A DNA stretch of 64,000 nucleotides, taken from DATDEW01 sp046590205. GTDB taxonomy: Bacteria > Bacteroidota > Ignavibacteria > Palsa-1295. The stretch lies in NCBI GenBank assembly GCA_046590205.1, contig JBKJTT010000091.1, positions 25,950 to 89,949 on the forward strand, given 5' to 3'. The translations under genes were made by a program, and so were the position numbers. This document shows positions 1-9,124 of this stretch, in pieces (the stretch's first letter is position 1; each line of letters begins with the position of its first letter). The notes beneath the pieces were generated by a model that was given only the letters and a program-made list of their open reading frames with translations, did not search any database and was not told the origin of the DNA.

Positions 1-1050
1 ACGGCAGGTCTACAGAATCTTGCAAGCGGGAAGATTGTCTTCCTTTCTATCGGCGGGTCGAATATCGCTATGGAATCACCGGTGCTTGCTGACTCAATGG
101 CTGCATATCCTTATGTGAACCCAAAGCTCGTGTACGTCAATGGGGGCGCTGGTGGAAAAACGATTGACAAACTCATTGATCCAATGACCACTTACTGGAA
201 TTACGTCAAGAATCAACTTGAACTTGCCGGTCTAACGGAGAGTCAAGTGCAAGTAATCTGGTTCAAAGAGGCAGATGCAACGCCTGACTCTCTCGGCTTT
301 CCGGGAGCACCGAACGATCTACGCAATGACTACAAGATCGTCATGCAGATACTCAAAGATAAGTACCCGAATCTTAAGATATGCTATCAGTCAGGCAGAG
401 CGTATTCGGGGTACATTGATATGGATGATCCACCAAGCGCTGGCTTGCGCGCTCCGCATGATTACTATAACGGCTGGGCATGTAAATGGCTTATAGAGGA
501 TCAGATAAATGGTGATACGAACCTCACGTACGCCGGGCTATCAGCGAAGTCGCCAATGATCGCATGGGGTCCGTACCTTTGGGCTGATGGCTTGACACCA
601 CGCAGTGACGGACTTATATGGGAATGCACGGACTTCAAACCAGACGGCCTACATACCTTTACAACAGGCAGAGAAAAGATCGCACATCTGTGGATGGATT
701 TCCTTCGCACTGATGCTTCGGCAGCTCCGTGGTTCAAAGCACCGATACTGATGGTGCCTGAACCTGCCTTGGCAAATACCTATGAGATAGCAAAGAGGAG
801 TGATGTTTCTATCTATCCGAATCCGACCGAAGGTTCTTCAACGATTTCATTCACGCTTGACAGACAGTCACAAGTTGTCGTTACTCTCTATGATATGCAA
901 GGACGAGTCGTAAGATCACTTATTGACTCCGAATTCCAAAGTGGAGAAAATGAAATGAGTTTATTGACTACGGGAATAGCGAAAGGACTCTATCAAGTTC
1001 GATTAAGCGGTGAGGCAATCAATGAAGTTCGACAAGTAGTAGTAAAGTAA
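1..1050 (+). CDS. SGNH-like secreted protein with T9SS sorting domain, 5' partial
   Basis: The frame is open to the first base, so the N-terminus is outside the window; the ATG at 70 is internal. Of 349 visible codons, roughly 1-260 form a globular domain and the last ~80 a type IX secretion C-terminal domain, starting at SIYPNPTEG and ending in a Gly-Leu-Tyr-rich strand and the basic tail RQVVVK. IGGSN (Ser20) and DGLH (Asp215, His218) match the Ser and Asp-x-x-His blocks of SGNH/GDSL hydrolases in order and spacing, so an esterase or carbohydrate-acting hydrolase is plausible, but the middle Gly and Asn blocks are not obvious. Expected to be exported by Sec and anchored through PorU/PorV. 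A strong hairpin follows the stop. The T9SS domain is secure; the hydrolase assignment is inference. Confidence 0.75.
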   Translation, partial: TAGLQNLASGKIVFLSIGGSNIAMESPVLADSMAAYPYVNPKLVYVNGGAGGKTIDKLIDPMTTYWNYVKNQLELAGLTESQVQVIWFKEADATPDSLGFPGAPNDLRNDYKIVMQILKDKYPNLKICYQSGRAYSGYIDMDDPPSAGLRAPHDYYNGWACKWLIEDQINGDTNLTYAGLSAKSPMIAWGPYLWADGLTPRSDGLIWECTDFKPDGLHTFTTGREKIAHLWMDFLRTDASAAPWFKAPILMVPEPALANTYEIAKRSDVSIYPNPTEGSSTISFTLDRQSQVVVTLYDMQGRVVRSLIDSEFQSGENEMSLLTTGIAKGLYQVRLSGEAINEVRQVVVK

Positions 1051-1074
1051 TACACCCGTGGCTCCTCCCATCAT

Positions 1075-1115
1075 ATAATCCCTGAATCATTTCTATGATT
1101 CAGGGATTATCTTTT
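1075..1115 (+). terminator. Rho-independent terminator
   Basis: Perfect 16-bp stem (1075-1090 with 1095-1110), loop TTCT, followed by CTTTTGT. It lies 25 bp after the stop of the SGNH-like gene. Confidence 0.8.
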
Positions 1116-1134
1116 GTCTAATAAATAGTATTTT

Positions 1135-3690
1135 ATGAGCCGTATCTATCCCTACTTACTTTTATTACTACCCATTGTTGTTTCAGCACAAACAACAAAG
1201 CACGAGCTGCATAACGAAGAACAGAAGAACCGTAAATCCGAACGCGAAGCTTGGATACGCGGGATGCATCGCGCCGAGCCGGGCGTCAATACTTCCGTTA
1301 TTGACAATGAAATAACTCGTAGCAAAGCAGAGCGACGAATGCAGCGTAGCAAAAGCGGACAATCTCCACAGGGAATTATCAACGATACGATAGCTGATGG
1401 GCGTGTCATTGGTGAGTGGAGCGAGCGCGGCTCGAATAATGTCGCCGGGCGTATGCATACCTGCGATATTGATTGGGAGCGCGGGCTTATGTATGCCGCT
1501 TCGTCCTACGGCAATATCTGGAAGGGAAGTCTTGATGGGTCAGGTTGGACATGCCTCAATGACGGATGGCGTTTTAGAGATGTACGCTTAATTCGACTTA
1601 TTCCTATTATTGGAGGCAAACGTATCCTTGTTATTGCTAACGGTCCTGCTGCTTCATACTACTCGGATGATGATGGTAAGACATGGAATACAGGAAAAGG
1701 TTTGGAAGGGCCTGCAGGTTGGGGTGGTTTCAGAAGAGCGACAGTTTCAAACGATGGTGATACTGTGCATGTGCTTGGGCATGAGTGGGATTATTCTTCG
1801 GCATGGCGTTCGATTGGTACACTGTATATGTCAGTCGATGGTGGGAAGACATTCAAGAATCTTTTCAAGGGTGTATTTCCGACAAATCAATGTGATATAT
1901 GGCGCTCTCGAACGGACAACTCTCCGGTTTATATAATTAAAAGCGATACGATAGGTAATCTCTTACCTAATGGCACAATAAATCTGCTTGCAATAAAGCC
2001 TGTTACCGGTGGGAATAACCCCTATTTTTCTTTGCGAGGAGCTACACGAGGTGATTCGCTTCGTTTAGTCCTTTTCAATATGTACAATGGGAATTCATAC
2101 GTTGAAGTATCAACCGATAATGGTCTGAGCTGGGCAGAACAAGGTTTATACGACGGCTCACCGTTCGATTGGAACAATAGCATGGCAGTGAGCAATGCAA
2201 ATCCCGATTCGCTTTTTATAGCAGGTGTGGATGTTCATAGAAGTTTTGATGGTGGCTCACAGTGGACAAAATATAGCCACTGGGGTGATTATTACGGCAA
2301 CCCGAAATATAGACTTCATGCCGATGTTCCGTCTATCCAAGTATTTGAAGACCCTGTAGGTAATGAGCATATCGTAGTAATGACAGACGGTGGTATCTAC
2401 ACGTCATCAAATGGTCTTGAGGATGTAGAGAATATCACGATGGAGAGTATTGGTACAAGTCAGTATTATGACGTGCTTACTTCTACCAGCGAAAAGCCAT
2501 ACCACATCTATAGCGGGGCACAAGACCAAGGATTCCAGAAAGGTATTGACAGTACTGAAGGTACGCTCGGGTTCAGGCAGACTATCAGCGGTGATTACGG
2601 ACATCTCACCTCAAGCGATAGCGGCAAAAGTGTGTGGTGTAACTATCCGGGCTTCTCAATGTACTACCCTGCCGCACGCACCAGCGACCATCAACGTGGA
2701 CGAGGATTTAAACCGGGTAATCGGCAGTGGATACCCCCCATCGTTGCAGACCCTGCTAACCCCCGCACTGCGTATGTTGCATCAGGAAGCGGCGATAGCT
2801 CTATCATCTGGAAGCTTCGATACGTAACCCCGGGCGATTCTATTATTTCCGAGCGGATGGGGTTTGATTTTAGCGGTGGTAATAATGACCGGCGTGTTTC
2901 ATCGCTTGCTATCTCACCTATCAATAACGACCATTGGTATGTAACGACAAATGACGGACGCTTCTTTCATTCGGATGACCGTGGTATTACTTGGTCAAAG
3001 ACAGATTCATTCGCAGCACCCGGGGCACATTATTTTTATGGTTCATCTATTGTACCATCCGAGACAAAACTTGGAGAGCTATATATTGGGGGTAGTGGCT
3101 ACTCCAACCCAGGTGTTTACTATTCGACCGATCATGGGAAGACATTTGTAGCTCGTGACTCCGGTTTGCCGAAGACACTTATCTATGGGATGGCATCAAC
3201 TACGAGCGGTGATCTACTTTTTGCTGCTACAGAAATTGGTCCGTATATGTATGTGCGGGAGATGAATCAATGGTATGATATGGCCGGATACTCCGCGCCT
3301 GACCATGTGTACTGGTCTGTTGAGTATGTACCACAAATCAAGACAGTTCGTTTTGGAACACATGGCAGAGGTATATGGGACTTTAAAATAGAGCAAGTAA
3401 AGAGTGCTGTTCAGTCAGAACGTAATACTCCTGTGGTAACTTCATCACTCACAACTACAAAAACTGTGAATGGATATTTGATCACAACCCATACATCAGA
3501 GAGAGCAAACGCAAAACTTCGAGTCTATGACCTAACGGGTCGAATGGTTAATGAGCTTTATCAGGGTGAGCTATCGGCAGGTGTGAGCAGCTTTGAGTGG
3601 AGCACGACAAATGTCCTGAGCGGAGCATATTTAGTTGTGCTCAATGCAGGAGGCAATGTTGCATTTACGAAACTTGTCCTGACAAAATAG
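1135..3690 (+). CDS. Asp-box beta-propeller protein with T9SS sorting domain
   Basis: 851 aa. A signal peptide (about 1-18, Leu-rich core ending VVSAQ) is followed by a region with many BNR/Asp-box motifs: SDDDGKTWN, SVDGGKTF, STDNGLSW, SFDGGSQW, SDDRGITW, STDHGKTF. This is the pattern of sialidase or sortilin (Vps10)-like propellers, probably two. The last ~75 residues form a T9SS CTD (LRVYDLTGRMV, then GAYLVVL and the tail KLVLTK). No sialidase catalytic Arg/Glu/Tyr set is visible, so it is more likely a binding or structural propeller than an enzyme. The ATG at 1135 places the signal peptide at the N-terminus. It lies just after a terminator and converges with the DUF1501 gene. Confidence 0.85.
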   Translation: MSRIYPYLLLLLPIVVSAQTTKHELHNEEQKNRKSEREAWIRGMHRAEPGVNTSVIDNEITRSKAERRMQRSKSGQSPQGIINDTIADGRVIGEWSERGSNNVAGRMHTCDIDWERGLMYAASSYGNIWKGSLDGSGWTCLNDGWRFRDVRLIRLIPIIGGKRILVIANGPAASYYSDDDGKTWNTGKGLEGPAGWGGFRRATVSNDGDTVHVLGHEWDYSSAWRSIGTLYMSVDGGKTFKNLFKGVFPTNQCDIWRSRTDNSPVYIIKSDTIGNLLPNGTINLLAIKPVTGGNNPYFSLRGATRGDSLRLVLFNMYNGNSYVEVSTDNGLSWAEQGLYDGSPFDWNNSMAVSNANPDSLFIAGVDVHRSFDGGSQWTKYSHWGDYYGNPKYRLHADVPSIQVFEDPVGNEHIVVMTDGGIYTSSNGLEDVENITMESIGTSQYYDVLTSTSEKPYHIYSGAQDQGFQKGIDSTEGTLGFRQTISGDYGHLTSSDSGKSVWCNYPGFSMYYPAARTSDHQRGRGFKPGNRQWIPPIVADPANPRTAYVASGSGDSSIIWKLRYVTPGDSIISERMGFDFSGGNNDRRVSSLAISPINNDHWYVTTNDGRFFHSDDRGITWSKTDSFAAPGAHYFYGSSIVPSETKLGELYIGGSGYSNPGVYYSTDHGKTFVARDSGLPKTLIYGMASTTSGDLLFAATEIGPYMYVREMNQWYDMAGYSAPDHVYWSVEYVPQIKTVRFGTHGRGIWDFKIEQVKSAVQSERNTPVVTSSLTTTKTVNGYLITTHTSERANAKLRVYDLTGRMVNELYQGELSAGVSSFEWSTTNVLSGAYLVVLNAGGNVAFTKLVLTK

Positions 3691-3745
3691 GATTGTATTA
3701 GTGTCTATAGTATGCTGTGTTGTGTCTAAAAAAGAGCATACCTGA

Positions 3746-3787
3746 AAGCGGGACTCGACTTTGAGTGAGCCCCGCTTCTTTTTTTAC
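3746..3787. terminator. Terminator between convergent genes
   Basis: An 11-bp stem with one mismatch (3746-3756 with 3767-3777) is followed by TTCTTTTTTT on the plus strand; on the minus strand a T-rich stretch also follows (complement of 3728-3733). It sits between the propeller gene (+) and the DUF1501 gene (-), and its T-tract overlaps the latter's stop codon. Confidence 0.75.
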
Positions 3788-5358
3788 TTTGACAAGAGGA
3801 TTGCTTTTGTCTCAATATGCGATGACGATTGCAGACGTACATAATATGTGCCGCTTGCAAGTCCGTTGGCATCAAATGGAATCCTATACTCACCTTCAGA
3901 AAGAATTCTATCACTAAGTGTAGCGACTTCTTTGCCAATCGCATCGAAGACCGAGAGATGAATATGCTCACCGTTGCTTCGGACGGTTACGTTCGTTGAA
4001 GAGCTAAACGGATTCGGATACATATTCACTATTGATGACTGTTTATCACTACTCTCACGCCCGACTGACGAAGCAGTTGAACCCTTGATGATCGGTATCA
4101 TCTGGAAATCTTTGAAGAGCACATCACGTATCTTCGCTTCATCTGCACAGAACCAGTCCTTCATGATCGATGCATAGACAGAGCGGAAGTCGAAGAGCAT
4201 TGGGATGTTATCTTCTGAAGAGACACCCGATGGAATTGTCGGATTTGCTCCAATGATACCTGCATTGATATTTTTACCGAAGAAGAAGAGCGGAGCGGCT
4301 GCGCCGTGATCGGTACCGGCGGAGCCGTTGCTCTTGATGCGGCGGCCGAACTCGGAGTAGGTCATACCAACAACTCTATCTTCAACTGCCTGCAACTTCA
4401 ATTCGTCTTGGAATGCATCAATTGCTTGAGAGAGCCAACCGAGCAGCTGCGGGTGAGAATATTGTTGCCCATTGCCACCTGCGACCTGATTTGAGTGAGT
4501 ATCAAAGCCGCCAAGGGTAACAATATACACTTTCGACATCAACCCACCGGAGATGAGCTGTGCGACGATCTTCATCTGATCAGCAAGTGTATTCTGATTT
4601 ACCGATGGCCACTTTGAAGACTTTGCAGTGAACTTCAAGGCAGCATTCTTCACCGGCACTGCAAAGTTCTCAAGCTGTTCACCGACATCACGGACATAGT
4701 CAATGTAATTACCAGTGCGTGTAGCAGGGGGTGCGCCCGTGAGGTCTTTCTCGATGTTGTAGTACGTAGTCGGATTGGTAAACGCCATTCCCATATTCGC
4801 TGCAACTCCTTCGAGCGCAGGAGAGATGACAGAGCCGACTTGTATAGCAAGCGGATGCGGCATTGAGACGTTCGGGTATCCTACAGGGAAGCCAGGATAT
4901 TCTTTCTCCAAAAATCTTCCGAGCCAGCCGGTAGATATTTCTACATCATAGTCTGATGCACTCTGCCAAATATCTGTTGAGCGGAAATGCGAGAAATTCG
5001 GCGTTGGGTATCCGACACTTTGCACGACGCTTAGTTTTCCTGAAGTGTAAAGATTCTTCAGTGCTGTAAGCTGCGGATGAAGTCCCGTCTCATTTGTAAG
5101 CTTTAATACCTGTGCTTCTGCAACAGCGATGTTCGAACGAGCATTGGTATATGCCGAGTACTGATCGAGTGGGATAACGGTGTTGAGTCCGTCATTACCG
5201 CCAACAAGCTGGATGAGCACGAGCACATGGTCATCACATGCTCCTTGCGGGACAAGTGCATCGAATATCGGGCTTTTGCCAAATGCACGTATCGGGAATC
5301 CGCCGAGCGCAAAAGGAAGAACGGCTGTACTTGCTTTTATAAAATCACGTCTTTTCAT
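3784..5358 (-). CDS. DUF1501 protein with Tat-like signal and T9SS sorting domain
   Basis: 524 aa. The N-terminus MKRRDFIKASTAVLPFALGG is a twin-arginine signal (RRDFIK plus hydrophobic stretch). Residues ~35-420 match DUF1501, an alkaline-phosphatase-superfamily-like family: LVQLVGGNDGLNTVIP near the start, then GGFDTHSNQ and TYSEFGRRIKSNGSAGTDHG (split by sequence in between), which are family hallmarks. The C-terminal ~80 residues are a T9SS CTD beginning NMYPNPFSSS and ending KAILLSK. The upstream gene, 21 bp away on the same strand, encodes DUF1800; the pair is a conserved two-gene module in many phyla, of unknown biochemical role. Combining a Tat signal with a T9SS CTD is unusual, since known T9SS cargo uses Sec. 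Confidence 0.9.
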   Translation of the reverse strand: MKRRDFIKASTAVLPFALGGFPIRAFGKSPIFDALVPQGACDDHVLVLIQLVGGNDGLNTVIPLDQYSAYTNARSNIAVAEAQVLKLTNETGLHPQLTALKNLYTSGKLSVVQSVGYPTPNFSHFRSTDIWQSASDYDVEISTGWLGRFLEKEYPGFPVGYPNVSMPHPLAIQVGSVISPALEGVAANMGMAFTNPTTYYNIEKDLTGAPPATRTGNYIDYVRDVGEQLENFAVPVKNAALKFTAKSSKWPSVNQNTLADQMKIVAQLISGGLMSKVYIVTLGGFDTHSNQVAGGNGQQYSHPQLLGWLSQAIDAFQDELKLQAVEDRVVGMTYSEFGRRIKSNGSAGTDHGAAAPLFFFGKNINAGIIGANPTIPSGVSSEDNIPMLFDFRSVYASIMKDWFCADEAKIRDVLFKDFQMIPIIKGSTASSVGRESSDKQSSIVNMYPNPFSSSTNVTVRSNGEHIHLSVFDAIGKEVATLSDRILSEGEYRIPFDANGLASGTYYVRLQSSSHIETKAILLSK

Positions 5359-5379
5359 TGTTATGTTTTCCTTTTAGTA

Positions 5380-7098
5380 TTACATGAGTTGATATTCGGC
5401 AAGCCCTAGCAAGTGGCGAAGCAGTGCACGTAAACGCGTCTCGACTGCATCCCTCTTCGTTTCGTTTGTCGGAGCAGCGACATAGTCATTCCACATTGAT
5501 GTCCAGTTGCCATCAGTGAGCGAACCTAAGAAGATCACTCTGGCATCTGCTTTCTGTGCCTGTGTAAGGGCAAATGGGAAGTTCATCTCTATCCACTCAT
5601 TGATAAGTGTAGTCGGATTCGATGGAGTTGATGTTAACTTTGCATACTCTATCACATTTGTAATGTAATGCCCGTACTCTTCATCCCATGTATATTCAAC
5701 GACAACAAAATCATCGATAAGCTTTATTCGTTTTTGGAGTGTATCGGCATTTATCCATATATAGTCAAGCTGCGGCATCTGATAGTATGCAGGAAGTCCG
5801 GCAACGTTCGGCGGATTGAAGAGGTCTTGCTGCATGGTCGCCATAGTGCGGCGGTATGGACGCAATGACCAGTGGAACATATTATTTTCTGTAGGAAGAA
5901 ATGTTACTTTTTCGGATACCGCATTCCCATTCGTATCTGTATAATCATGGAATGCGTCAACCGTAAGTGAACGAAAGATGCCGATACCGAGATCGAATGG
6001 ACTCTTGACCATTCCTCCGCGGAATGCCTGATCGAAGAAGTGTGCACTCTTCAAGAGTTGCGACATTACTGGCTTTACTTCAAAGTTATTCTGTCGGAGC
6101 GTATCTGCAAGCGGCGAGATGATGTTCGTATCTATCCACTCGCTTATCTCTGTGCTCACGAACCAACGATAGATCTTACTGACGATATATTTTGCCGTTG
6201 CTTGCTGATTCAGTATCATCGCAATCAGGTCATCTATCTCTTGTGTTGCTCCTGTTTGTCCTGTTCTGCCTGTAATGACAGTATTGCCATAAGCAGAAGA
6301 GAATTGTTTGTTGCCGGTATTATGGTCTGAATCTTTGAATTTGTAACTAATGGCTGGTTGGTCGTCTTCCCAACCCGTTAATACTTTCGCCGCAGCTTTA
6401 ATGTCTGCTTCAGTATAGTTGGTATAGTTGCCGGGTGCGATTTCCGGTCCTTTGCCAATCGTAAATAGCTCTTGCAGTTCACGAGCATAGTTCTCGTTCG
6501 GCGCGGACTTCTTGTTCGATGTGCCGTTGAGATAACGGAGCATCGCAGGGTCAAGTGTTATGTTCTTGACAAGCGTTCTGAAATTACCGAGCGCATTCAC
6601 GCGAAGCATTTCATTCTGTTTGAAGATGTAGCGTGCATCTTTGACAGCACCTGCCCCTGTTGAAAAATGGTTCATCCAGAAGAGCACCATCTTTTCATTG
6701 ATAGAGAGCGGTTGCTTTACCATCACCGAAAAGAACCATGACTGCAGAAACGCAAGCCGCGTATTCTCTCTTGCAGAATCAAAGGTCGCCGTTGTCCACC
6801 CATCGCCCACGCCAGTGCCTACATAGTTAATTGGTGCAACTGGAGTATTTGCCGGTGGCGGAGCAAGAAGCATATCCACTGCTTGCGAAGGCGTCTTTGC
6901 AAGTATTGTCATTACATCAGATTTCTTCGCTCCGAACATTGTCCGGCGCAAAAGGTGGGCTGCCTCGGGATACGTCCACGCTCCGGCGTAGTCCTCTAGT
7001 CCCGCCAAATTGAGGGGGGTAGAGTTTCGCGAAGCGTTTGTAGATGAATGCGTTAACGGTCGTAAAAAGAAGTCTCGACGGTTCATAAGGTCTTTCAT
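5380..7098 (-). CDS. DUF1800 domain-containing protein
   Basis: About 572 aa. DUF1800 spans nearly the whole protein: AAHLLRRTMFGAKKSDV near the N-terminus, then WMNHFSTG, NENYARELQELFTIG and AAKVLTGW, all hallmark blocks. The frame extends to an ATG at 7182, but the added residues are Cys/Phe-rich and unlike the family; I prefer the ATG at 7098 (MKDLMNRRDFF) or 7086 (MNRRDFF). The RRDFF motif looks like a Tat n-region, but no hydrophobic core follows. It is the first gene of a two-gene operon with DUF1501. Function is unknown; members are thought to act with DUF1501 outside the cytoplasm. It is transcribed divergently from purB. Confidence 0.85.
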   Translation of the reverse strand: MKDLMNRRDFFLRPLTHSSTNASRNSTPLNLAGLEDYAGAWTYPEAAHLLRRTMFGAKKSDVMTILAKTPSQAVDMLLAPPPANTPVAPINYVGTGVGDGWTTATFDSARENTRLAFLQSWFFSVMVKQPLSINEKMVLFWMNHFSTGAGAVKDARYIFKQNEMLRVNALGNFRTLVKNITLDPAMLRYLNGTSNKKSAPNENYARELQELFTIGKGPEIAPGNYTNYTEADIKAAAKVLTGWEDDQPAISYKFKDSDHNTGNKQFSSAYGNTVITGRTGQTGATQEIDDLIAMILNQQATAKYIVSKIYRWFVSTEISEWIDTNIISPLADTLRQNNFEVKPVMSQLLKSAHFFDQAFRGGMVKSPFDLGIGIFRSLTVDAFHDYTDTNGNAVSEKVTFLPTENNMFHWSLRPYRRTMATMQQDLFNPPNVAGLPAYYQMPQLDYIWINADTLQKRIKLIDDFVVVEYTWDEEYGHYITNVIEYAKLTSTPSNPTTLINEWIEMNFPFALTQAQKADARVIFLGSLTDGNWTSMWNDYVAAPTNETKRDAVETRLRALLRHLLGLAEYQLM

Positions 7099-7221
7099 TT
7101 TGTGATCACAACTACAGAATAAACACAAACGAAAGGGTGGAGTTACAGTAACAATGAAGTTTTTCGTACAAAACCCTAACATGATATCCGTTGTTTAACG
7201 ACCTTTCTTACACATCCATAC

Positions 7222-8535
7222 ATGATTGCACGCTACACACGCCCCGAGATGGGCGCCATCTGGACAGACGAGAACCGATTCACAATTTGGCTTGAAATAG
7301 AACTCCTTGCCACCCAACAGCAGGAGACACTCGGCATAGTCCCCAAGGGTACGATAGCGGGTATCCGCTCGCTTGCAAAGTTTGATACCGAGCGAGTGCT
7401 TGAGATCGAAGAGACGACGAAGCACGATGTTATTGCTTTCCTTACCAATGTAGCAGAATATGTTGGTGCTGACTCGCGTTTTATTCACCTTGGCATGACA
7501 TCGAGTGATGTCGTTGATACAGCATTCAGCGTTCAGTGCAAACAATCAGGCGAACTACTCTTGAAAGCTATTGATGCACTCATAGTCGCACTCGAAAAAC
7601 GTGCGAAAGAACACAAATACACACCGTGCATCGGTAGAACACATGGCATTCATGCTGAGCCAATGACCTTCGGACTTAAGCTTGCAGTGTTTTATGCAGA
7701 GATAAAACGTGCTCGTGATAGAATGGCTCGCGCAGTTGAGACCATCTCTGTCGGGAAAATATCGGGTGCCGTCGGGACATTCGAGCATATTGATCCAAGT
7801 GTTGAAGAGTTTGTCTGTAAAAATCTCGGACTCACTCCTGCTCCTGTTTCCACGCAGATTATTCAGCGTGATCGTCATGCAGAGTTTTTTACAACTATCG
7901 CACTTGTCGGTGCAAGTTTAGAAAAGATCGCTGTTGAGATACGGCACTTACAGCGCACGGAAGTTCGCGAGGCAGAAGAATTTTTCTCGAAGGGACAGAA
8001 GGGCTCATCAGCGATGCCGCATAAACGCAACCCGATAACTATGGAGCGCGTAACAGGTCTTGCACGTCTTCTGCGCGGCTATGCACAAACTGCGATGGAG
8101 AACGTCGCTCTTTGGCATGAACGCGACATCAGCCACTCTTCTACCGAGCGTGTTATCGGACCCGATGCAACAATAACGCTTGACTACATGCTCTCGCTCT
8201 TAACAAAGACGATCGAGACGATGTACATTTATCCAGAAGCGATGCTTCGCAACCTAGAGCTTACTCGTGGTCTTGTATTCTCGCAGCCGGTGTTGTTAGT
8301 GCTTGCCAAGGGTGGACTTTCACGAGAGGAATCATATTCGATCGTTCAGCACAATGCGATGAAGGTATGGGAGCTTGCGGCAGAGGGCAAAGACCCGCAC
8401 GTTACATTCCGCTCACTGCTTGAAGCAGATCCTGATATATCGGGTCGCATTACAAAAGAGCAACTCGATCATGCATTCGACCCGAAAGCTGCGATGAAAA
8501 ATGTTGACCTGATATTTGCGAGAGTAGGTTTGTAA
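7222..8535 (+). CDS. purB: Adenylosuccinate lyase
   Basis: 437 aa, normal for the short bacterial PurB class. It cleaves SAICAR to AICAR and adenylosuccinate to AMP in purine synthesis. The fumarase/aspartase superfamily signature GSSAMPHKRNP lies near residue 262; THGIHAEP and TSSDVVDTAF carry the other conserved active-site blocks. The start YTRPEMGAIW is the typical PurB N-terminus. It is a single gene with its own terminator and divergent from DUF1800. The other purine gene in the window is purT near 42 kb. Confidence 0.97.
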   Translation: MIARYTRPEMGAIWTDENRFTIWLEIELLATQQQETLGIVPKGTIAGIRSLAKFDTERVLEIEETTKHDVIAFLTNVAEYVGADSRFIHLGMTSSDVVDTAFSVQCKQSGELLLKAIDALIVALEKRAKEHKYTPCIGRTHGIHAEPMTFGLKLAVFYAEIKRARDRMARAVETISVGKISGAVGTFEHIDPSVEEFVCKNLGLTPAPVSTQIIQRDRHAEFFTTIALVGASLEKIAVEIRHLQRTEVREAEEFFSKGQKGSSAMPHKRNPITMERVTGLARLLRGYAQTAMENVALWHERDISHSSTERVIGPDATITLDYMLSLLTKTIETMYIYPEAMLRNLELTRGLVFSQPVLLVLAKGGLSREESYSIVQHNAMKVWELAAEGKDPHVTFRSLLEADPDISGRITKEQLDHAFDPKAAMKNVDLIFARVGL

Positions 8536-8548
8536 TCTAAGCTCAAAT

Positions 8549-8581
8549 AAAAAAGCCGCGATATGTTTCGCGGCTTTTTTA
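8549..8581 (+). terminator. Rho-independent terminator after purB
   Basis: An 11-bp GC-centred stem (8551-8561 with 8568-8578) around loop TATGTT is followed by a T-run. The symmetric A/T flanks mean it could also serve the minus-strand gene ending at 8599. Confidence 0.9.
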
Positions 8582-8598
8582 TTACTATTAAATAGCTA

Positions 8599-9063
8599 TT
8601 ACTCACTTTTATTAGCGAAGTCTAAGTCGCGGTGCTCAAGATAGATCTTGTCGCCTTCTAACGAAAGTGCTATGAGGAATTTGTTGTCAACAACCCAGTA
8701 TTTACCAATAGCAGAGGTAGGGTGGTCACCCTTTGGCTCACCGCGAGTCTTCATGATCTCACCTTGGAGAAAATCATAGTCTGCCTTGGTTACTTTATAA
8801 GCAGTGTACATAATTCGTGTCGAGGTATCAGGCTTTTGGAACTCATACACGATAGACCAATTCGTGTTCAGGTAATTTACGAGCGGAACATTGATCTCGG
8901 TAGTACGCGGACTCATGGTGCCGGCTGTTACTTCAGTGTATTCAAGTTTCCATGTCTTTAGTGAATCGGTTACTTGTGCTACCGTCGAACCAATCGGTAT
9001 AATTTGTGACGATGCACTTCCTGCAAAAAAAAGTATGGTTAATACTATTAATAATTTTTTCAT
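8599..9063 (-). CDS. Small exported protein of unknown function
   Basis: 154 aa from the ATG at 9063. The frame extends further upstream, but MKKLLIVLTILFFAGSASS is a clear Sec signal peptide, which fixes the start. The mature part (about 135 residues) has alternating strands (INVPLVNYLNTNWSIVYEF; ISLSLEG-like end) and no motif I recognise. A Bacteroidota-type promoter lies just upstream and overlaps the stop of the preceding minus-strand gene, so it is probably transcribed separately. No family assigned. Confidence 0.75.
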   Translation of the reverse strand: MKKLLIVLTILFFAGSASSQIIPIGSTVAQVTDSLKTWKLEYTEVTAGTMSPRTTEINVPLVNYLNTNWSIVYEFQKPDTSTRIMYTAYKVTKADYDFLQGEIMKTRGEPKGDHPTSAIGKYWVVDNKFLIALSLEGDKIYLEHRDLDFANKSE

Positions 9064-9091
9064 TGTAGTAAAAATGCGTTTTGAATCATCG

Positions 9092-9124
9092 CAAATATAA
9101 GTATAAAAATACTGGGTTAACGCA
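9092..9124 (-). promoter_or_regulatory. Bacteroidota-type promoter for the small exported protein
   Basis: On the minus strand, TTG (9124-9122), a 22-nt spacer, then TATATTTG (9099-9092), matching TAnnTTTG. It is 29 bp before the ATG at 9063. The -33 part overlaps the last codons of the neighbouring gene. Confidence 0.5.

Noticed and set aside
7099..7182. Longer N-terminus for the DUF1800 protein
   Set aside because: Adds a Cys/Phe-rich stretch unlike the family; MNRRDFF is the usual start region.
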